The notes: a model not told the origin generated them from the sequence alone. 64,000 nucleotides of DNA from an uncultured Bacteroidales bacterium (GCA_902774055.1 CACYGX010000013.1:62001-126000), one strand, 5' to 3'; positions 49,606 to 60,119 are shown, counted from the first letter of the stretch. Numbers and translations are program-made.

Positions 49606-50310
49606 CTAGTTGGCGTAGAGCATGTTCAGCGCTTCGTTGAACTGTTTCTCGCTCTTGAGACCCTCGTTCTTGAAGAGCATGATTTTGTCCATGACGCGGT
49701 CCAGATAGTCAATGCTCTCGTTTTTCTCTTTCTTATTATAGATTTTCCAGTACTTGGTGCCCTTGAGTCCTTTCTCAAACTTCTTGTAAACGTCGCTTGT
49801 TGAGGATTGGTAAGCCCACTTGGTCTTTGCGAGCTCTTTTTTCTGCTTCTCGAGGAATTCCTTGAGGTTCTTGGTGTACTCACCGTATTTCTCGACCATG
49901 TCCTTCTTTTTCAGGACATCCTTGGTCTCCATGCCCTCAAAGCTCTTGAGCGCGTCCTCGACATCACTCTTGTTGTAGGGGTTGTACAGGACGTCGGCAA
50001 TTTCCTCATCATAGACGAGATCGTCGCGCATGGTGAATTTGTCCTTGCGCATCTTGGTCTCGCTTTTTACCTCCTTCTCGAGGGTCTTCTTCTGCGACTC
50101 AAGTTCCTTGAGTTGCGCCTTGAGGTCGTCGATTTTTTCCTCGAGTGACTTGATGGCATCCTCTTTTTCCTTGATGTTCTTCTCGTGCATCTCGATGTCC
50201 TTCTCGAGTTGCATAACATTCTGTGTCGCCTGCTGGGCCACGGCGTTAGGCGTCATTGCGGCAACAATCATGATGGTCATCGACATGACCAGGAATCTTA
50301 ATTTGTTCAT
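49606..50310 (-). CDS. Exported coiled-coil protein of unknown function
   Basis: 234 residues with signal peptide (MNKLRFLVMSMTIMIVAAMT). A long charged coiled coil covers ~30-95 ('MHEKNIKEKEDAIKSLEEKI'), followed by a lysine-rich helical domain ('YDEEIADVLYNPYNKSDVED', 'YLDRVMDKIMLFKNEGL'). It is probably periplasmic. No family is recognised. Two -7 boxes lie upstream (50345-50352 and 50544-50552), suggesting two start sites. Confidence 0.8.
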   Translation of the reverse strand: MNKLRFLVMSMTIMIVAAMTPNAVAQQATQNVMQLEKDIEMHEKNIKEKEDAIKSLEEKIDDLKAQLKELESQKKTLEKEVKSETKMRKDKFTMRDDLVYDEEIADVLYNPYNKSDVEDALKSFEGMETKDVLKKKDMVEKYGEYTKNLKEFLEKQKKELAKTKWAYQSSTSDVYKKFEKGLKGTKYWKIYNKKEKNESIDYLDRVMDKIMLFKNEGLKSEKQFNEALNMLYAN

Positions 50311-50344
50311 AGTTATGGGTCGTTATTGTTTGACTATTTGATGA

Positions 50345-50352
50345 CAAAGGTA
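50345..50352 (-). promoter_or_regulatory. -7 box (TACCTTTG), proximal, for the coiled-coil protein gene
   Basis: Minus-strand TACCTTTG, 35 bp before the ATG. Confidence 0.5.
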
Positions 50353-50543
50353 CAAAATTGTTTTCAGTTTTCAATTTTCGCTTGGCAGTTTTTTAAAGCG
50401 TTGGGGTATATAAAAAGCGAAAGTGCACTTTTTCACAAAAGCGCACCATCTTCATAACCAAAATTCAAGTATATATGTTCTTGTTGTTTGTTACTAAATC
50501 GTTGTAAAAACATCATGGAACACAGTTTGCTCATGATTGCAAT

Positions 50544-50552
50544 GCAAAGGTA
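50544..50552 (-). promoter_or_regulatory. -7 box (TACCTTTGC), distal
   Basis: An exact minus-strand consensus 234 bp before the coiled-coil gene. It is either a second promoter with a long leader or the start of a small RNA. Confidence 0.4.
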
Positions 50553-50826
50553 ATATATTTATTTTGAATATTCCAAATTTTTTTGTCGTTATTTGAATAA
50601 AAATGCTTGATAATTATTTTGATTTTATACTGCAATATTCAGATTGACAGCGAGTTATGGTGGTTATAATCCAAGCAGTGAAAAGTAGGTTTTATAGATT
50701 GTTAACTTTTCGGGTGCTAAAATAGATGTCTGAAATACAAATAATTGTGGTATTGAATATCCTATATATAGAATATGCAATGCCACAAATGATGGTTAAT
50801 GTGCATTAATACACTTAACTTGTATG
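50553..50826. other. Gene-free AT-rich stretch with a hairpin past der
   Basis: No gene is seen. GTGGTATTGAATATC (50747-50761) pairs imperfectly with GAATATGCAATGCCAC (50771-50786). This lies 40 bp past the der stop and is a probable terminator. Confidence 0.5.
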
Positions 50827-52140
50827 TTATTTCTCTCGGAAGAACAGGTTGATGGGTGTTCCGTGGAGGTTCCAGTGCTCGCGTATCTTGTTTTCAAGAT
50901 AGCGCTTGTAGGGATCCCTGATCCACTGGGGCAGGTTGCAGAAGAAGATGAACGTGGGTACATGTGCGCCCTTGAGCATCGTGATGTACTTGATCTTGAC
51001 ATATTTGCCCTTGACCGCTGGGGGCGGGAAGGCTGTGATGTCGGCCTGCAGGATGTTGTTGAGCTGCGAGGTGGGGATGGTCAAGTGACGGTTGTTGTGG
51101 ACGTCGAGGGCCGTTTGCAGCACCTTGTGGATGCGCTGCTTGGTGAGCGCCGAGCCAAAGATGATGGGGAAATCGGTAAAGGGCGCGAAGCGTTCCCTGA
51201 TGGTGGCCTCGAAGTGGTCAAATGCCTGTTGTGACTTGTCCTGTGCGATATCCCACTTGTTGACGAGCACGACAAGGCCCTTGCGGTTCTTCTGGATGAT
51301 AGAGAAGATGTTCACGTCTTGAGACTCAATGCCACGGGTGGCGTCGATGAGCAGGATGCACACGTCACTGTTCTCGATGGCACGGATGGAACGCAGCACC
51401 GAGTAGTACTCGATGTCCTCGTTGACCTTGTTCTTCTTGCGGATGCCTGCGGTATCGACGAGGTAGAAGTCAAAACCGAACTTGTTATACCTCGAATAGA
51501 TGCTATCACGGGTTGTGCCGGCACTGTCGGTGACGATGTTGCGCTGCTCGTCCATGAGCGAGTTGATGAGCGACGATTTGCCGGCATTGGGCCTTCCCAC
51601 AATGGCAAATCGAGGCAATTCCTCGTCAATGCTCTCCTCGGCCTTGTCGGGCATTTTCTTCACCACCTCGTCAAGCAGGTCGCCAGTGCCGTTGCCGTTC
51701 ACTGCCGAGATTGAGAACGGTTGTCCCAATCCCAAGGCATAGAACTCGGCCTCGGCATACATGCTCTGGTTGTTGTCGTCCTTATTGGCGACCACGATAA
51801 CGGGTTTGGATGTGCGGCGCAGGATGTCGGCAACATGATCATCAAGGTCGGTGATGCCGTTCTTGATGTCCACGACAAAGAGGATTACATCTGCTTCCTC
51901 GATAGCCAGATGCACCTGCTTGTTGATCTCTTCCTCAAAGATGTCCTCGCTGTTCACTACCCATCCGCCGGTGTCCACAACCGACATTTCCATGCCGTTC
52001 CACTCCATCTTGCCATACTGGCGGTCGCGGGTGGTGCCGCTGGTGTCGTTCACGATGGCGGCGCGCGTCTGCGTCAGGCGGTTAAACAGTGTTGACTTGC
52101 CCACGTTGGGCCTTCCCACGATTGCTACTAGTCGTCCCAT
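50827..52140 (-). CDS. der: Ribosome-assembly GTPase Der (EngA)
   Basis: 437 residues with the tandem G-domain layout unique to Der. G1 motifs are '[14 protein letters not shown]' and '[14 protein letters not shown]'. DTxG appears as 'VVDTGGWV' and 'LVDTAGIR', and NKxD as 'VANKDDN' and 'VLVNKWD'. The C-terminal KH-like domain ends '[14 protein letters not shown]'. It acts in 50S maturation. It follows era by 65 bp on the same strand. Confidence 0.97.
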   Translation of the reverse strand: MGRLVAIVGRPNVGKSTLFNRLTQTRAAIVNDTSGTTRDRQYGKMEWNGMEMSVVDTGGWVVNSEDIFEEEINKQVHLAIEEADVILFVVDIKNGITDLDDHVADILRRTSKPVIVVANKDDNNQSMYAEAEFYALGLGQPFSISAVNGNGTGDLLDEVVKKMPDKAEESIDEELPRFAIVGRPNAGKSSLINSLMDEQRNIVTDSAGTTRDSIYSRYNKFGFDFYLVDTAGIRKKNKVNEDIEYYSVLRSIRAIENSDVCILLIDATRGIESQDVNIFSIIQKNRKGLVVLVNKWDIAQDKSQQAFDHFEATIRERFAPFTDFPIIFGSALTKQRIHKVLQTALDVHNNRHLTIPTSQLNNILQADITAFPPPAVKGKYVKIKYITMLKGAHVPTFIFFCNLPQWIRDPYKRYLENKIREHWNLHGTPINLFFREK

Positions 52141-52205
52141 GATTATTCAGTGTTTGCTGCTATTAGCGCTGAGCTGCAAGCAAGGGTTATTTTGTATCAG
52201 TTTAA

Positions 52206-53087
52206 TTACTCGATATAGCCGAAGGCGCGCAGTTTGCTCTCCTGGTTGCGCCAGTCCTTTTCCACCTTGACGTAGAGTTCCAGGAATACCCTTTTCTCAA
52301 AGAATGTCTCGATGTCCTTGCGGGCCAGTGTGCCCACCTTCTTGAGCATCTTGCCCTGGTGGCCAATGATAATGCCCTTCTGGCTATCGCGCTCGACATA
52401 GATGACCGCCATGATGTGAATGGCATTGTCGCTCTCGTCAAACTTCTCGACGATGACCTGTGTGGCATAAGGGACCTCTTTGTCATAGGTCATGAGGATT
52501 TTCTCCCTCACAATCTCGGTGACAAAGAATCGGCTGCTGCGGTCGGTCAAAGCGTCCTTGCCGAAGTAGGGCGGGCTCTCGGGCAGGAGTTCGACGATGC
52601 GCTTCATGATGTTATCGACATTGAAGTTCTCGAGTGCGCTGGTGGGGAACACCTCGGCATTGGGCAGCAGTTGCTTCCACTGGTCAATGATGCGCACCAG
52701 TTCCTCGTTGCCCTTCAAGAGGTCAATCTTGTTGATGACCAGCAGGATGGGAATCTTCTCCCGAGCCACACGGTCGAGAAAGTCCTGATTCTTGGTCGGG
52801 GACTCGATGACGTCGGTCACATACAGGAGCACATCGGCATCAACAAGGGCACCCGTGGAGTATTCCAGCATGCTCTGCTGGAGGCGGAATTTGGGCTTGA
52901 GCACACCAGGCGTGTCGCTGAACACGATCTGGTAGTCCTCGCCATTGACGATGCCCATGATGCGGTGGCGCGTTGTCTGGGCCTTGCTGGTGATAATAGA
53001 CAGGCGTTCTCCCACCAGGCGGTTGCTCAGTGTCGATTTCCCCACGTTGGGGTTGCCCACGATGTTGACAAATCCTGCTCGATGCAT
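52206..53087 (-). CDS. era: GTPase Era
   Basis: 293 residues from the ATG at 53087 ([20 protein letters not shown]), which gives the normal Era N-terminus; the longer frame adds 29 unlikely residues. The G domain includes 'FSDTPGVLKP' and 'LVINKIDLL'. The C-terminal KH domain has 'IYVERDSQKGIIIGHQGKML'. It binds 16S rRNA during 30S assembly. A strong hairpin separates it from fabH. Confidence 0.96.
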   Translation of the reverse strand: MHRAGFVNIVGNPNVGKSTLSNRLVGERLSIITSKAQTTRHRIMGIVNGEDYQIVFSDTPGVLKPKFRLQQSMLEYSTGALVDADVLLYVTDVIESPTKNQDFLDRVAREKIPILLVINKIDLLKGNEELVRIIDQWKQLLPNAEVFPTSALENFNVDNIMKRIVELLPESPPYFGKDALTDRSSRFFVTEIVREKILMTYDKEVPYATQVIVEKFDESDNAIHIMAVIYVERDSQKGIIIGHQGKMLKKVGTLARKDIETFFEKRVFLELYVKVEKDWRNQESKLRAFGYIE

Positions 53088-53174
53088 ACTTTGTTTTTGT
53101 TGTTTATTGATGTGACGCGGAATAATCTTGCGCCTCGATGCGAAATTGGACGGATATATCGGATACTTATTCAA

Positions 53175-53221
53175 GAAGCATCGCTACTCTTGTGTTTTGC
53201 AGTCTTGAGTAGTGATGCTTC
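53175..53221 (-). terminator. Hairpin between fabH and era
   Basis: GAAGCATCGCTACTC (53175-53189) pairs with GAGTAGTGATGCTTC (53207-53221), one G-T pair, around a 17-nt loop. No strong T-run follows, so it may be an attenuator or processing site rather than a full stop. Confidence 0.65.
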
Positions 53222-53314
53222 ATTGTATTGTAGTTTTCACTCTCTCAACGGGTGCTGCCAGGGTGGGGCGGTGCTGTCGCAGCAATGGTGGCCGCGGCAT
53301 GCGTCGCCATGCCA

Positions 53315-54298
53315 TTACAGCGACCAGATGAGGTAGAGAGCGCCCCAAGTGAAACCAGCGCCAAAGGCGGTGAGAATCATCTTGTCGCCCTTCTTGAGCA
53401 GATGCTTTTTCTCGTCGAGACACAAGGGGACGCTGGCAGCACTGGTGTTGCCACGGTTCTGGATGTTGACCAGCACCTTGTCCTCGGGAATGCCCAGACG
53501 GGCGCCGACGGCCTCGATGATGCGCAGGTTGGCCTGATGGGGCACAAACCACTGGATGTCGTCGTTGGTGAGGTTGTTGCGCTTCATCACGTCCCTGCTC
53601 GAGGTGAGCATGTCGATGACGGCGTGGCGATAGACGGCGCGTCCTTCCTGGTAAACACAGTGATAGTTGGCGTCAACCGTCTCGTGGCTGGTGTGCAGCG
53701 CTGAACCGCCTGCCTTATATACCAGATGCTCCAGACCCGAGCCGTCAACATGGAAGATGCCATCCATGATGCCGACGGGCTCCTCGGTGGGCTCAATCAG
53801 CATGCATGCTGCTGCGTCACCAAAGAGGGGGCAGGTGGCACGGTCATTATAATCCACCATGCTCGACATCTTCTCGGCCGAAACGACGATGACCTTCTTG
53901 TAGATGCCAGAGCGGATAAAGGCAGTGGCCTCATACAGTCCAACGAGAAAACCAGCGCATGCGGCCTGGATGTCGTAGGCGTAACACTTTTTCTCGATGC
54001 CCACGCCATGAGCGATTACCGATGCCGTTGAGGGGAAACGGTAATCAGGATTGGAGGTGGGGCAGATGAGCAGATCGATGTCGTCACGGTTGGTTCCAGT
54101 CTCCTCAAGCAACTTGTTCACGGCCTGAATGCCCATGTAGGACGAACCGACCGGCTTCTTGAGGATGCGACGCTCTTTCACACCCACACGGGTGGTAATC
54201 CATTCGTCGTTGGTGTCCACCATCTGTGAGAGCATCTCGTTGTCCAGCACATCGTCGGGAATGTAAGACGCGATGCCTGTAATCTTTGCGTTCAGCAT
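53315..54298 (-). CDS. fabH: Beta-ketoacyl-ACP synthase III
   Basis: A 327-residue thiolase-fold enzyme with the full triad: Cys in 'AYDIQAACAGFLVGL', His in 'WFVPHQANLRIIEAV' and Asn in 'NIQNRGNTSAASVPL'. It starts fatty-acid elongation by condensing acyl-CoA with malonyl-ACP. It follows rpmF, but plsX, often between them, is absent. Confidence 0.96.
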   Translation of the reverse strand: MLNAKITGIASYIPDDVLDNEMLSQMVDTNDEWITTRVGVKERRILKKPVGSSYMGIQAVNKLLEETGTNRDDIDLLICPTSNPDYRFPSTASVIAHGVGIEKKCYAYDIQAACAGFLVGLYEATAFIRSGIYKKVIVVSAEKMSSMVDYNDRATCPLFGDAAACMLIEPTEEPVGIMDGIFHVDGSGLEHLVYKAGGSALHTSHETVDANYHCVYQEGRAVYRHAVIDMLTSSRDVMKRNNLTNDDIQWFVPHQANLRIIEAVGARLGIPEDKVLVNIQNRGNTSAASVPLCLDEKKHLLKKGDKMILTAFGAGFTWGALYLIWSL

Positions 54299-54488
54299 AA
54301 GCTAGATAAGCTAGTAAGCTTTTCTTTTTGTTGATATATAGATTCAGGTGAAACCTGTTGTTATTAAATTCAATATCCCAAATGCGGATGAACACCGATG
54401 TGGATTCAGCCCATTCAGGATATCTTTTTAGCTTTAATCGTGATGTGCCGTTTCAATGGAAGTCCCATGTCACAGCATGACCGACGAT

Positions 54489-54671
54489 TTAGGCTTCCTC
54501 CTTGTTCATCACGTTCTTGCCACGGTAGTAACCGCACTCGGGGCATACGGTGTGATAAACATGCCATGCGCCACAGTTAGAGCATTGAGCGATGGTCGGA
54601 GCCACAGCCACATCGTGGGTGCGGCGCTTAGCGGTACGAGTCTTAGACTGTCTTCTTTTAGGATGTGCCAT
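54489..54671 (-). CDS. rpmF: 50S ribosomal protein L32
   Basis: 60 residues, standard length. 'MAHPKRRQSKTRTAKRRTHD' and the zinc ribbon 'CSNCGAWHVYHTVCPECGYY' (two CxxC) are diagnostic. It lies 21 bp after yceD, the usual pairing in bacteria. Retaining all four cysteines marks the zinc-binding form. Confidence 0.97.
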   Translation of the reverse strand: MAHPKRRQSKTRTAKRRTHDVAVAPTIAQCSNCGAWHVYHTVCPECGYYRGKNVMNKEEA

Positions 54672-54692
54672 TTTCTTGTTGTTATTTAAAAG

Positions 54693-55235
54693 TTATTGTT
54701 GTTCTTTTAGTTTTTTAAGCGCCTCCCACCTGGGGTCGGTGCCGGTTGTTTCACTCACGTCGTCATCGTCGGGGACGGCCTCGGCGCGATGACTGTCGAG
54801 CAGCTCAAGCATGTCGGCGTTGCAATCGTCTTCGTTCTCGTGACAGCGCGTCATCGGCAGGGCGAGGAGCACTGTATCACGCACGATGGGTGCGGCGTCC
54901 AGTTCTCGCCAGTCCGATGGCACAATCAAGAGCCCGTCATTGCTGTCGTCAAGCTCAGTGCCCAGTTGCTCCACGTTCAGGCAGTAGTCCGTTTCCACCG
55001 GCAAATCCAGATTGTCAAGGCATCGGTCGCAGGGTATAGTCACTGTGCCGTCACATGCAATCTCCAGGCGGAAGGTGTTCTCGCTCTTGCGGGTCACATT
55101 CATGGTGACATTCACATCGGCGTGGCGCACCTCGGTTTGCTCTTCAATGTTGAAAAATGACTCATCAAGATGACACTCAACCGTGTGAGTGCCAAACGGT
55201 AACGTCTTGAGTTTCAACTTCAAAGCATCTACCAT
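54693..55235 (-). CDS. yceD: YceD/DUF177 family protein
   Basis: A 180-residue DUF177 protein: 'RLEIACDGTVTIPCDRCLDN' contains the family CxxC, followed by the acidic 'LNVEQLGTELDDSNDGLLIV' and a C-terminal 'DPRWEALKKLKEQ'. YceD is linked to 23S rRNA accumulation in plants and bacteria and nearly always precedes rpmF, as here. It heads the yceD-rpmF-fabH run, with a TACCTTTG box 27 bp upstream. Confidence 0.9.
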   Translation of the reverse strand: MVDALKLKLKTLPFGTHTVECHLDESFFNIEEQTEVRHADVNVTMNVTRKSENTFRLEIACDGTVTIPCDRCLDNLDLPVETDYCLNVEQLGTELDDSNDGLLIVPSDWRELDAAPIVRDTVLLALPMTRCHENEDDCNADMLELLDSHRAEAVPDDDDVSETTGTDPRWEALKKLKEQQ

Positions 55236-55261
55236 TTCCTGAAATTTTCGTTAAAGCGCCA

Positions 55262-55269
55262 CAAAGGTA
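55262..55269 (-). promoter_or_regulatory. -7 box (TACCTTTG) for yceD-rpmF
   Basis: Minus-strand TACCTTTG, 27 bp before yceD. Confidence 0.5.
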
Positions 55270-55335
55270 TAACAAATCCCGCTAATAATCAACGTTTTTC
55301 CGATTTTTTTTGATATGACTTCAGCGATTAGGTGC

Positions 55336-56598
55336 TCAGTCGTCGGCCTCGGGTTGGTGACTCGTCTCCTGGTTGAAGATGTAGTCATAGATGAGTTGTG
55401 TGCCGCCCAGGTGGGAATGGATATAGTCGCCGGCGGCCTTGCCACACTTCTGGCGCAGGGGCTCATTCTCGAGCAGGGGATCCATCGCGGCCGAGAACGT
55501 GTCGGCATCGTGGATGCTCATGGCTCCATCCAGGGCGATGAGGTCGCTGGCTTCCTGGAACTTGTGGTGCTTGGGCCCAAAGATGACGGGGATACCATAT
55601 ACAGCAGCCTCGTTGATGTTGTGGATTCCGGCACCAAAGCCGCCTCCCACATAGGCTGCCTGGCCGTAGCGGTAGAGCGATGACAACAACCCGAAACTGT
55701 CGATAATCAGGCAGTCAACATTCTTGATGTTCTTGGGGGTCGCCTCGCTGTAAAAACGTGCGGGACGCGACAGTTTGGACATGAGCACATGCAGGCGGTG
55801 GCGGTCAAACTCGTGTGGGGCGATGATGATCTTCATCTCGCGGTGGGCATTGAAATAGGGGATGACGATATCCTCGTCGGCAGGCCACGAACTGCCCATG
55901 ACCAGTGTGAAACGTGCATTCTCGACAAACTTGGCCACCAGGGGAAATTCGCGTGCGGCGGCGCGGACGTCGGCCACGCGGTCAAAGCGCGTGTCGCCCG
56001 CCACAATCACGTTATCGACGCCAATAGAGGCCAGCAAGTCGCGCGACTGCTCGTTCTGGACGAAGAGCGTGTCGAAGCACTTGAGCATCTTGCGGAACAT
56101 GCCGCCCCAGGGCTTAAAGAAAATCTGTTTGGGACGGAAAATCGCCGAGATGATATAGGTGGGGACGCCGCGCCGCTTGAGGGCGCTCAGGTAGTTGCCC
56201 CAGAACTCATACTTGACAAAGATGGCCACCGAGGGCTTGACGATGTCAAGAAATGTCTTCACGTTATTGGGCAGGTCAAACGGCAGATAGACCACTGTAT
56301 CCACCATGCTGAAGTTCTTGCGCACTTCATAGCCCGATGGGGAGAAGAACGTCAGCAGAATGCGTGTGTCGGGATTGTCGCGCTTGATTCTCTCGATGAG
56401 CGGGCGCCCCTGCTCAAACTCGCCCAGCGATGAGGCATGAATCCAGATGTATCCGCCTGCAGGGTCTAACTTGCGTTGCAGGGTGCGGAAACAGCGACGC
56501 TGTCCTCGCAGCATCAGTTTGGCCTTGGGATTGTTCAGCGCTGCAATCCTGACGGCGTTGCGGTAGGTGGCTATACCTATATTATAAATAGGATCCAT
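55336..56598 (-). CDS. waaA: 3-deoxy-D-manno-octulosonic acid (Kdo) transferase
   Basis: 420 residues from the ATG at 56598 (MDPIYNIGIATYRNAVRIAA); the longer frame overlaps the upstream gene. A membrane-associated GT-B transferase: 'GGYIWIHASSLGEFEQGRPL', 'ILLTFFSPSGYEV', 'VIAGDTRFDRV', 'GSSWPADEDIVIPYF' and 'YVGGGFGAGIHNINEAAVYG'. It adds Kdo to lipid A precursors. It is last in the surE-gltX-barrel-waaA run. Confidence 0.95.
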   Translation of the reverse strand: MDPIYNIGIATYRNAVRIAALNNPKAKLMLRGQRRCFRTLQRKLDPAGGYIWIHASSLGEFEQGRPLIERIKRDNPDTRILLTFFSPSGYEVRKNFSMVDTVVYLPFDLPNNVKTFLDIVKPSVAIFVKYEFWGNYLSALKRRGVPTYIISAIFRPKQIFFKPWGGMFRKMLKCFDTLFVQNEQSRDLLASIGVDNVIVAGDTRFDRVADVRAAAREFPLVAKFVENARFTLVMGSSWPADEDIVIPYFNAHREMKIIIAPHEFDRHRLHVLMSKLSRPARFYSEATPKNIKNVDCLIIDSFGLLSSLYRYGQAAYVGGGFGAGIHNINEAAVYGIPVIFGPKHHKFQEASDLIALDGAMSIHDADTFSAAMDPLLENEPLRQKCGKAAGDYIHSHLGGTQLIYDYIFNQETSHQPEADD

Positions 56599-56620
56599 TT
56601 TCTTTCGGAATTGCTTGTTG

Positions 56621-57709
56621 TTAGTAGAGAGTTGAGATATGTCCGCTCTTGAGATAATCGCGGTCGTGGCGTTTTTTCCACAAGCCGTTGTCGATATAGA
56701 ATCGGCAAGCGACTTGCTGCCAAAAACCCGTGTAACGGTCGGTGGCATGAAGCGTGAGAGACCCCGTCAGGTCCACAAAGCGGTTGCTCACGATGTGGAA
56801 GACCAGGTCGGTGCGGCTATAGGCCTTGTTGTGGTAGTAGGGGTCACCCTGGATGAGCTGACTGCCGGCATGGAGATATAGCGGCATGAGTCGCTGACCC
56901 GCATAAAAAGTTTCGTCTAGCTCAACCCAGTGCCAGCGTGCAACGGCAGTGGCGATGAATCCGGCGGGCTTTTCCCAATGGTTGAAGCCGCGGTCGCGCT
57001 GCATCGCTATGATGGCTCCTGCCGAGAAACGTAGCGAGTCGAGAGCCCCGCGTCGCGACAGGTCGAGCGACAACATGGGGTTGATGATGAAATCGTCGTT
57101 GACGTGTTGCACATCGTGGCGGTTGCGTGACATGGCCAGGTGGCTGTACTGTATGTGCCCTCCCAGCCTCACGGGGCCCTTGATGCGCCAGTCGGTGTTA
57201 AACATAACGGTGAAGGCCTCGCGTTGACGCTCGGTCTGCAACTGGCGCCAGTCCACCAGCGCCTCGGCATATCCGGCGGGCTTGATGAACTGTGCCATGA
57301 TGCCGCGCATGTTGGGCTGGCAGTAGTTGAGCGAGTCGCTCCACATGTAGCGTGGGGCGCGCTCGACCATGAGTGAGCGGGGCATCAGTCCGGCAGTGAC
57401 GTGCCATCCGTTAGGGTCATTATAGCGGTAGTAGAGTGTTGGCAATATTTTGTAGCCCTCCATGTCGTCAATCATGGGCTGATACCACACGGCGCCCCCC
57501 TTGAGCACATGCTGGCCGTTCACCATCGAGATGCCCACCTCGGGGGCAAGTCGGGTAAAGGCAAAAGTCTGGTCGGGGGTGTAGGTGTCGTTGCCGCCCT
57601 CACGGTTGTTGATGAGCATGCTGGCGTCAACACTCCATTCCACCTCTTGGGCTGCAAGAGGTGGAATAGCGAGAAACAGGGTCAATATGGCTGACAGCCA
57701 CTTAAGCAT
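56621..57709 (-). CDS. Outer-membrane beta-barrel-like protein of unknown function
   Basis: About 362 residues from the ATG at 57709 ([20 protein letters not shown], signal peptide). This start overlaps the gltX stop by 8 bp, a common coupled arrangement. The body is rich in aromatic, alternating beta strands ('[20 protein letters not shown]', '[20 protein letters not shown]') and no catalytic motif is seen. Position between gltX and waaA (22 bp) suggests an envelope role. I do not recognise a family name. Confidence 0.78.
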   Translation of the reverse strand: MLKWLSAILTLFLAIPPLAAQEVEWSVDASMLINNREGGNDTYTPDQTFAFTRLAPEVGISMVNGQHVLKGGAVWYQPMIDDMEGYKILPTLYYRYNDPNGWHVTAGLMPRSLMVERAPRYMWSDSLNYCQPNMRGIMAQFIKPAGYAEALVDWRQLQTERQREAFTVMFNTDWRIKGPVRLGGHIQYSHLAMSRNRHDVQHVNDDFIINPMLSLDLSRRGALDSLRFSAGAIIAMQRDRGFNHWEKPAGFIATAVARWHWVELDETFYAGQRLMPLYLHAGSQLIQGDPYYHNKAYSRTDLVFHIVSNRFVDLTGSLTLHATDRYTGFWQQVACRFYIDNGLWKKRHDRDYLKSGHISTLY

Positions 57710-59240
57710 CGGCGGGCATCTTGATGGCCTCGACGCCGGCATTGAGGCGTGCGAGGGTCTCCTCGCGTCCCAGCAGGCGTGTGATATCAAACATGTGCGG
57801 TCCACGGCACTCGCCAACCACGGTGAGGCGGAAGGCGTTCATCACGTTGCCCTTGTGGTAACCGTTCTTGTCGATCCAGTCCATGACGACAGCCTCACAG
57901 GCCTGTACGTCCTCCACATCGGTGGTCTCGAGCAGTGCGGCGAGTTGGTGCATCAGTTCGGGCGTCTCGGGTTTCCAGCGTTTGCGTATGTCCTTCTCGC
58001 TGTAACTGGTGGGACGGGTGAAGAAGAATCCTGCCTGATCCCACAGTTCGCCCACAAAGTTGATGCGGCTCTTGACAAGCGACACCACGCTGGCGATGAA
58101 CTTGTCGCTGTAGTCGGCCAAGTTGACACCGTGCGCTACAAGAACGGGTTTGAACAGTTCGGCCAGTTCCTTGTCGTCCATGTTCGAGAGATACTCGTGG
58201 TTGAACCACTTGCCCTTCTCAAAGTCAAACTTGGCACCCTTGCGCGAGCAATGGTCGATGGAGAATTCCTTGATGAGCTCTTCCATGGAGAAAATCTCGC
58301 GGTCGTCACCGGGGTTCCATCCCAGCAGTGCCAGGAAATTGACCACGGCCTGAGGCAGATAGCCTGCCTCGCGGTAGCCGCTGGAGCGTTCGCCGCTCTT
58401 GGGGTCGTGCCAGTCGAGCGGGAACACGGGGAAGCCAAGGCGGTCACCGTCGCGCTTGCTCAGCTTGCCCTTGCCGTCAGGCTTTAGCAGCAATGGCAGG
58501 TGTACAAATTCGGGCATGGTGTCTTCCCAACCGAAGGCTTTGTACAGCAGCACGTGCAGCGGGGCACTGGGCAACCATTCCTCACCGCGGATGACATGGG
58601 ACACCTCCATGAGGTGGTCATCAACGATATTGGCCAGATGGTAGGTGGGCAGGTCGTCAGCGCTCTTGTAGAGCACCTTGTCGTCAAGAATCGACGAGTT
58701 GATGGTCACGTCGCCGCGCAGCAGGTCGTGTACCACTACGTCCTGGTCGGGCTCGATGCGGAATCGCACCACCCATTTCTCACCCTTGTCCATGAGGGCC
58801 TTGACCTCCTCGGCGGGCAGTGACAGAGAGTTGCGCATCATGCCGCGCGTGTGCGCGTCATACTGGAAGTTCTTGATCTCTTGGCGTTTGGCCTCGAGTT
58901 CCTCGGGGGTGTCAAAGGCATAGTAGGCGCGTCCTGCATCCACGAGTTGCTGTGTGTACTTGCGGTAGAGGTCGCGACGTTCGCTCTGCTTGTAGGGGCC
59001 GTAGTTGCCACCCTCGCGCACGCCCTCATCGATGCCGATTCCCAGCCAGTGCAGGGCCTCGTTGATATATTCCTCGGCGCCGGGCACAAAGCGTGTGCTA
59101 TCGGTGTCCTCGATGCGCAGGATCATGTCACCGCCGTGCTGGCGGGCAAACAGGTAGTTGAAAAGGGCAGTACGCACGCCGCCAATGTGCAGCGGTCCTG
59201 TGGGTGATGGCGCAAAGCGCACTCTTACTCGTCGTTCCAT
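57702..59240 (-). CDS. gltX: Glutamyl-tRNA synthetase
   Basis: A 512-residue class I synthetase. The HIGH-type motif is in '[20 protein letters not shown]' and the KMSKS-type motif is '[15 protein letters not shown]'. '[11 protein letters not shown]' is the substrate-binding stretch. A C-terminal anticodon-binding helical domain completes it. It charges tRNA-Glu. It lies 38 bp after surE. Confidence 0.97.
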   Translation of the reverse strand: MERRVRVRFAPSPTGPLHIGGVRTALFNYLFARQHGGDMILRIEDTDSTRFVPGAEEYINEALHWLGIGIDEGVREGGNYGPYKQSERRDLYRKYTQQLVDAGRAYYAFDTPEELEAKRQEIKNFQYDAHTRGMMRNSLSLPAEEVKALMDKGEKWVVRFRIEPDQDVVVHDLLRGDVTINSSILDDKVLYKSADDLPTYHLANIVDDHLMEVSHVIRGEEWLPSAPLHVLLYKAFGWEDTMPEFVHLPLLLKPDGKGKLSKRDGDRLGFPVFPLDWHDPKSGERSSGYREAGYLPQAVVNFLALLGWNPGDDREIFSMEELIKEFSIDHCSRKGAKFDFEKGKWFNHEYLSNMDDKELAELFKPVLVAHGVNLADYSDKFIASVVSLVKSRINFVGELWDQAGFFFTRPTSYSEKDIRKRWKPETPELMHQLAALLETTDVEDVQACEAVVMDWIDKNGYHKGNVMNAFRLTVVGECRGPHMFDITRLLGREETLARLNAGVEAIKMPADA

Positions 59241-59278
59241 GTTCTTATCTTGTTATATATATTATATTAATGTGTTCA

Positions 59279-60052
59279 TTACAGTAACAGGTCGGCAATC
59301 TGTGACATTGACGCGAAGTCGGTCTGGTCGACATGGGTAGGCGTGACGGTCACATAGCCGCGCTGCAGCCAGTAGTAGTCGGTGAGACCCTTGTCTTTGT
59401 CGGCGATTTCAAAGTCGCCCGTCAGCCAGTAGTAGTCGCGGCCCTGGGGGTCGATGCGGTGTTCCCACTCGTTGACCCATCGGCCCATGTCGCCTGTCGT
59501 CACCTTCATGCCGTTGAAGGGGCCATCCATTTTGGGAATGTTCACGTTCAGGCACACGTCCTTGGGCAGGCCGCCCTTGAGCACTCGCTCGACAACATGC
59601 TTGACAATGGGCTCACACACGCTGGTGTCGGCATCGGCGCTGTAGTCGCCAAACGAGAATGCTACCGACGGCACACCATGAAGGATGCCCTCGAAGACGC
59701 AAGCCATTGTGCCGCTGTATAACGTGTTGAGGCCGCTGTTGTAGCCATGATTGATGCCTGCAAGCACCAGGTCGGGCATGTGGTCGGCCATGAGTTGGCT
59801 CAGGGCGAGCTTCACGCAGTCGGCTGGAGTGCCAGTTGCCAGATAGGCAGTGAACCCCTCTTCCCGGGCGATGCAAGTGGTGCGCACCGGGTTGACAAAC
59901 GTGATGGCGCTTGACTTGCCGCTCTGGTGTACAGCAGGAGCAACGACAAACACATCGCCCAGGGTGCGTGCCACCTTGATGAGCGAACGAATGCCGTTGT
60001 AGTTGTAACCGTCGTCGTTGCTGACTAGGATAAGGGGTCTCTTGTTGTCCAT
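59279..60052 (-). CDS. surE: 5'/3'-nucleotidase SurE
   Basis: 257 residues. The metal site is 'ILVSNDDGYNYNGIRSL', with later 'GTPADCVKLALSQLM', 'AGINHGYNSGLNTLYSGTMA' and 'VNIPKMDGPFNGMKVT'. It dephosphorylates nucleoside monophosphates. The order surE-gltX-barrel-waaA on one strand with short gaps suggests an operon; a TAACTTTGC box is 26 bp upstream. Confidence 0.96.
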   Translation of the reverse strand: MDNKRPLILVSNDDGYNYNGIRSLIKVARTLGDVFVVAPAVHQSGKSSAITFVNPVRTTCIAREEGFTAYLATGTPADCVKLALSQLMADHMPDLVLAGINHGYNSGLNTLYSGTMACVFEGILHGVPSVAFSFGDYSADADTSVCEPIVKHVVERVLKGGLPKDVCLNVNIPKMDGPFNGMKVTTGDMGRWVNEWEHRIDPQGRDYYWLTGDFEIADKDKGLTDYYWLQRGYVTVTPTHVDQTDFASMSQIADLLL

Positions 60053-60077
60053 TTGGTTTGTTTTGGTAAATTTGGGT

Positions 60078-60086
60078 GCAAAGTTA
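60078..60086 (-). promoter_or_regulatory. -7 box (TAACTTTGC) for surE
   Basis: An exact minus-strand match, divergent from the nagB promoter 34 bp away. Confidence 0.55.
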
Positions 60087-60119
60087 CAACTTTTTTGTGG
60101 AGTTTTGGCAGATTTGGTT

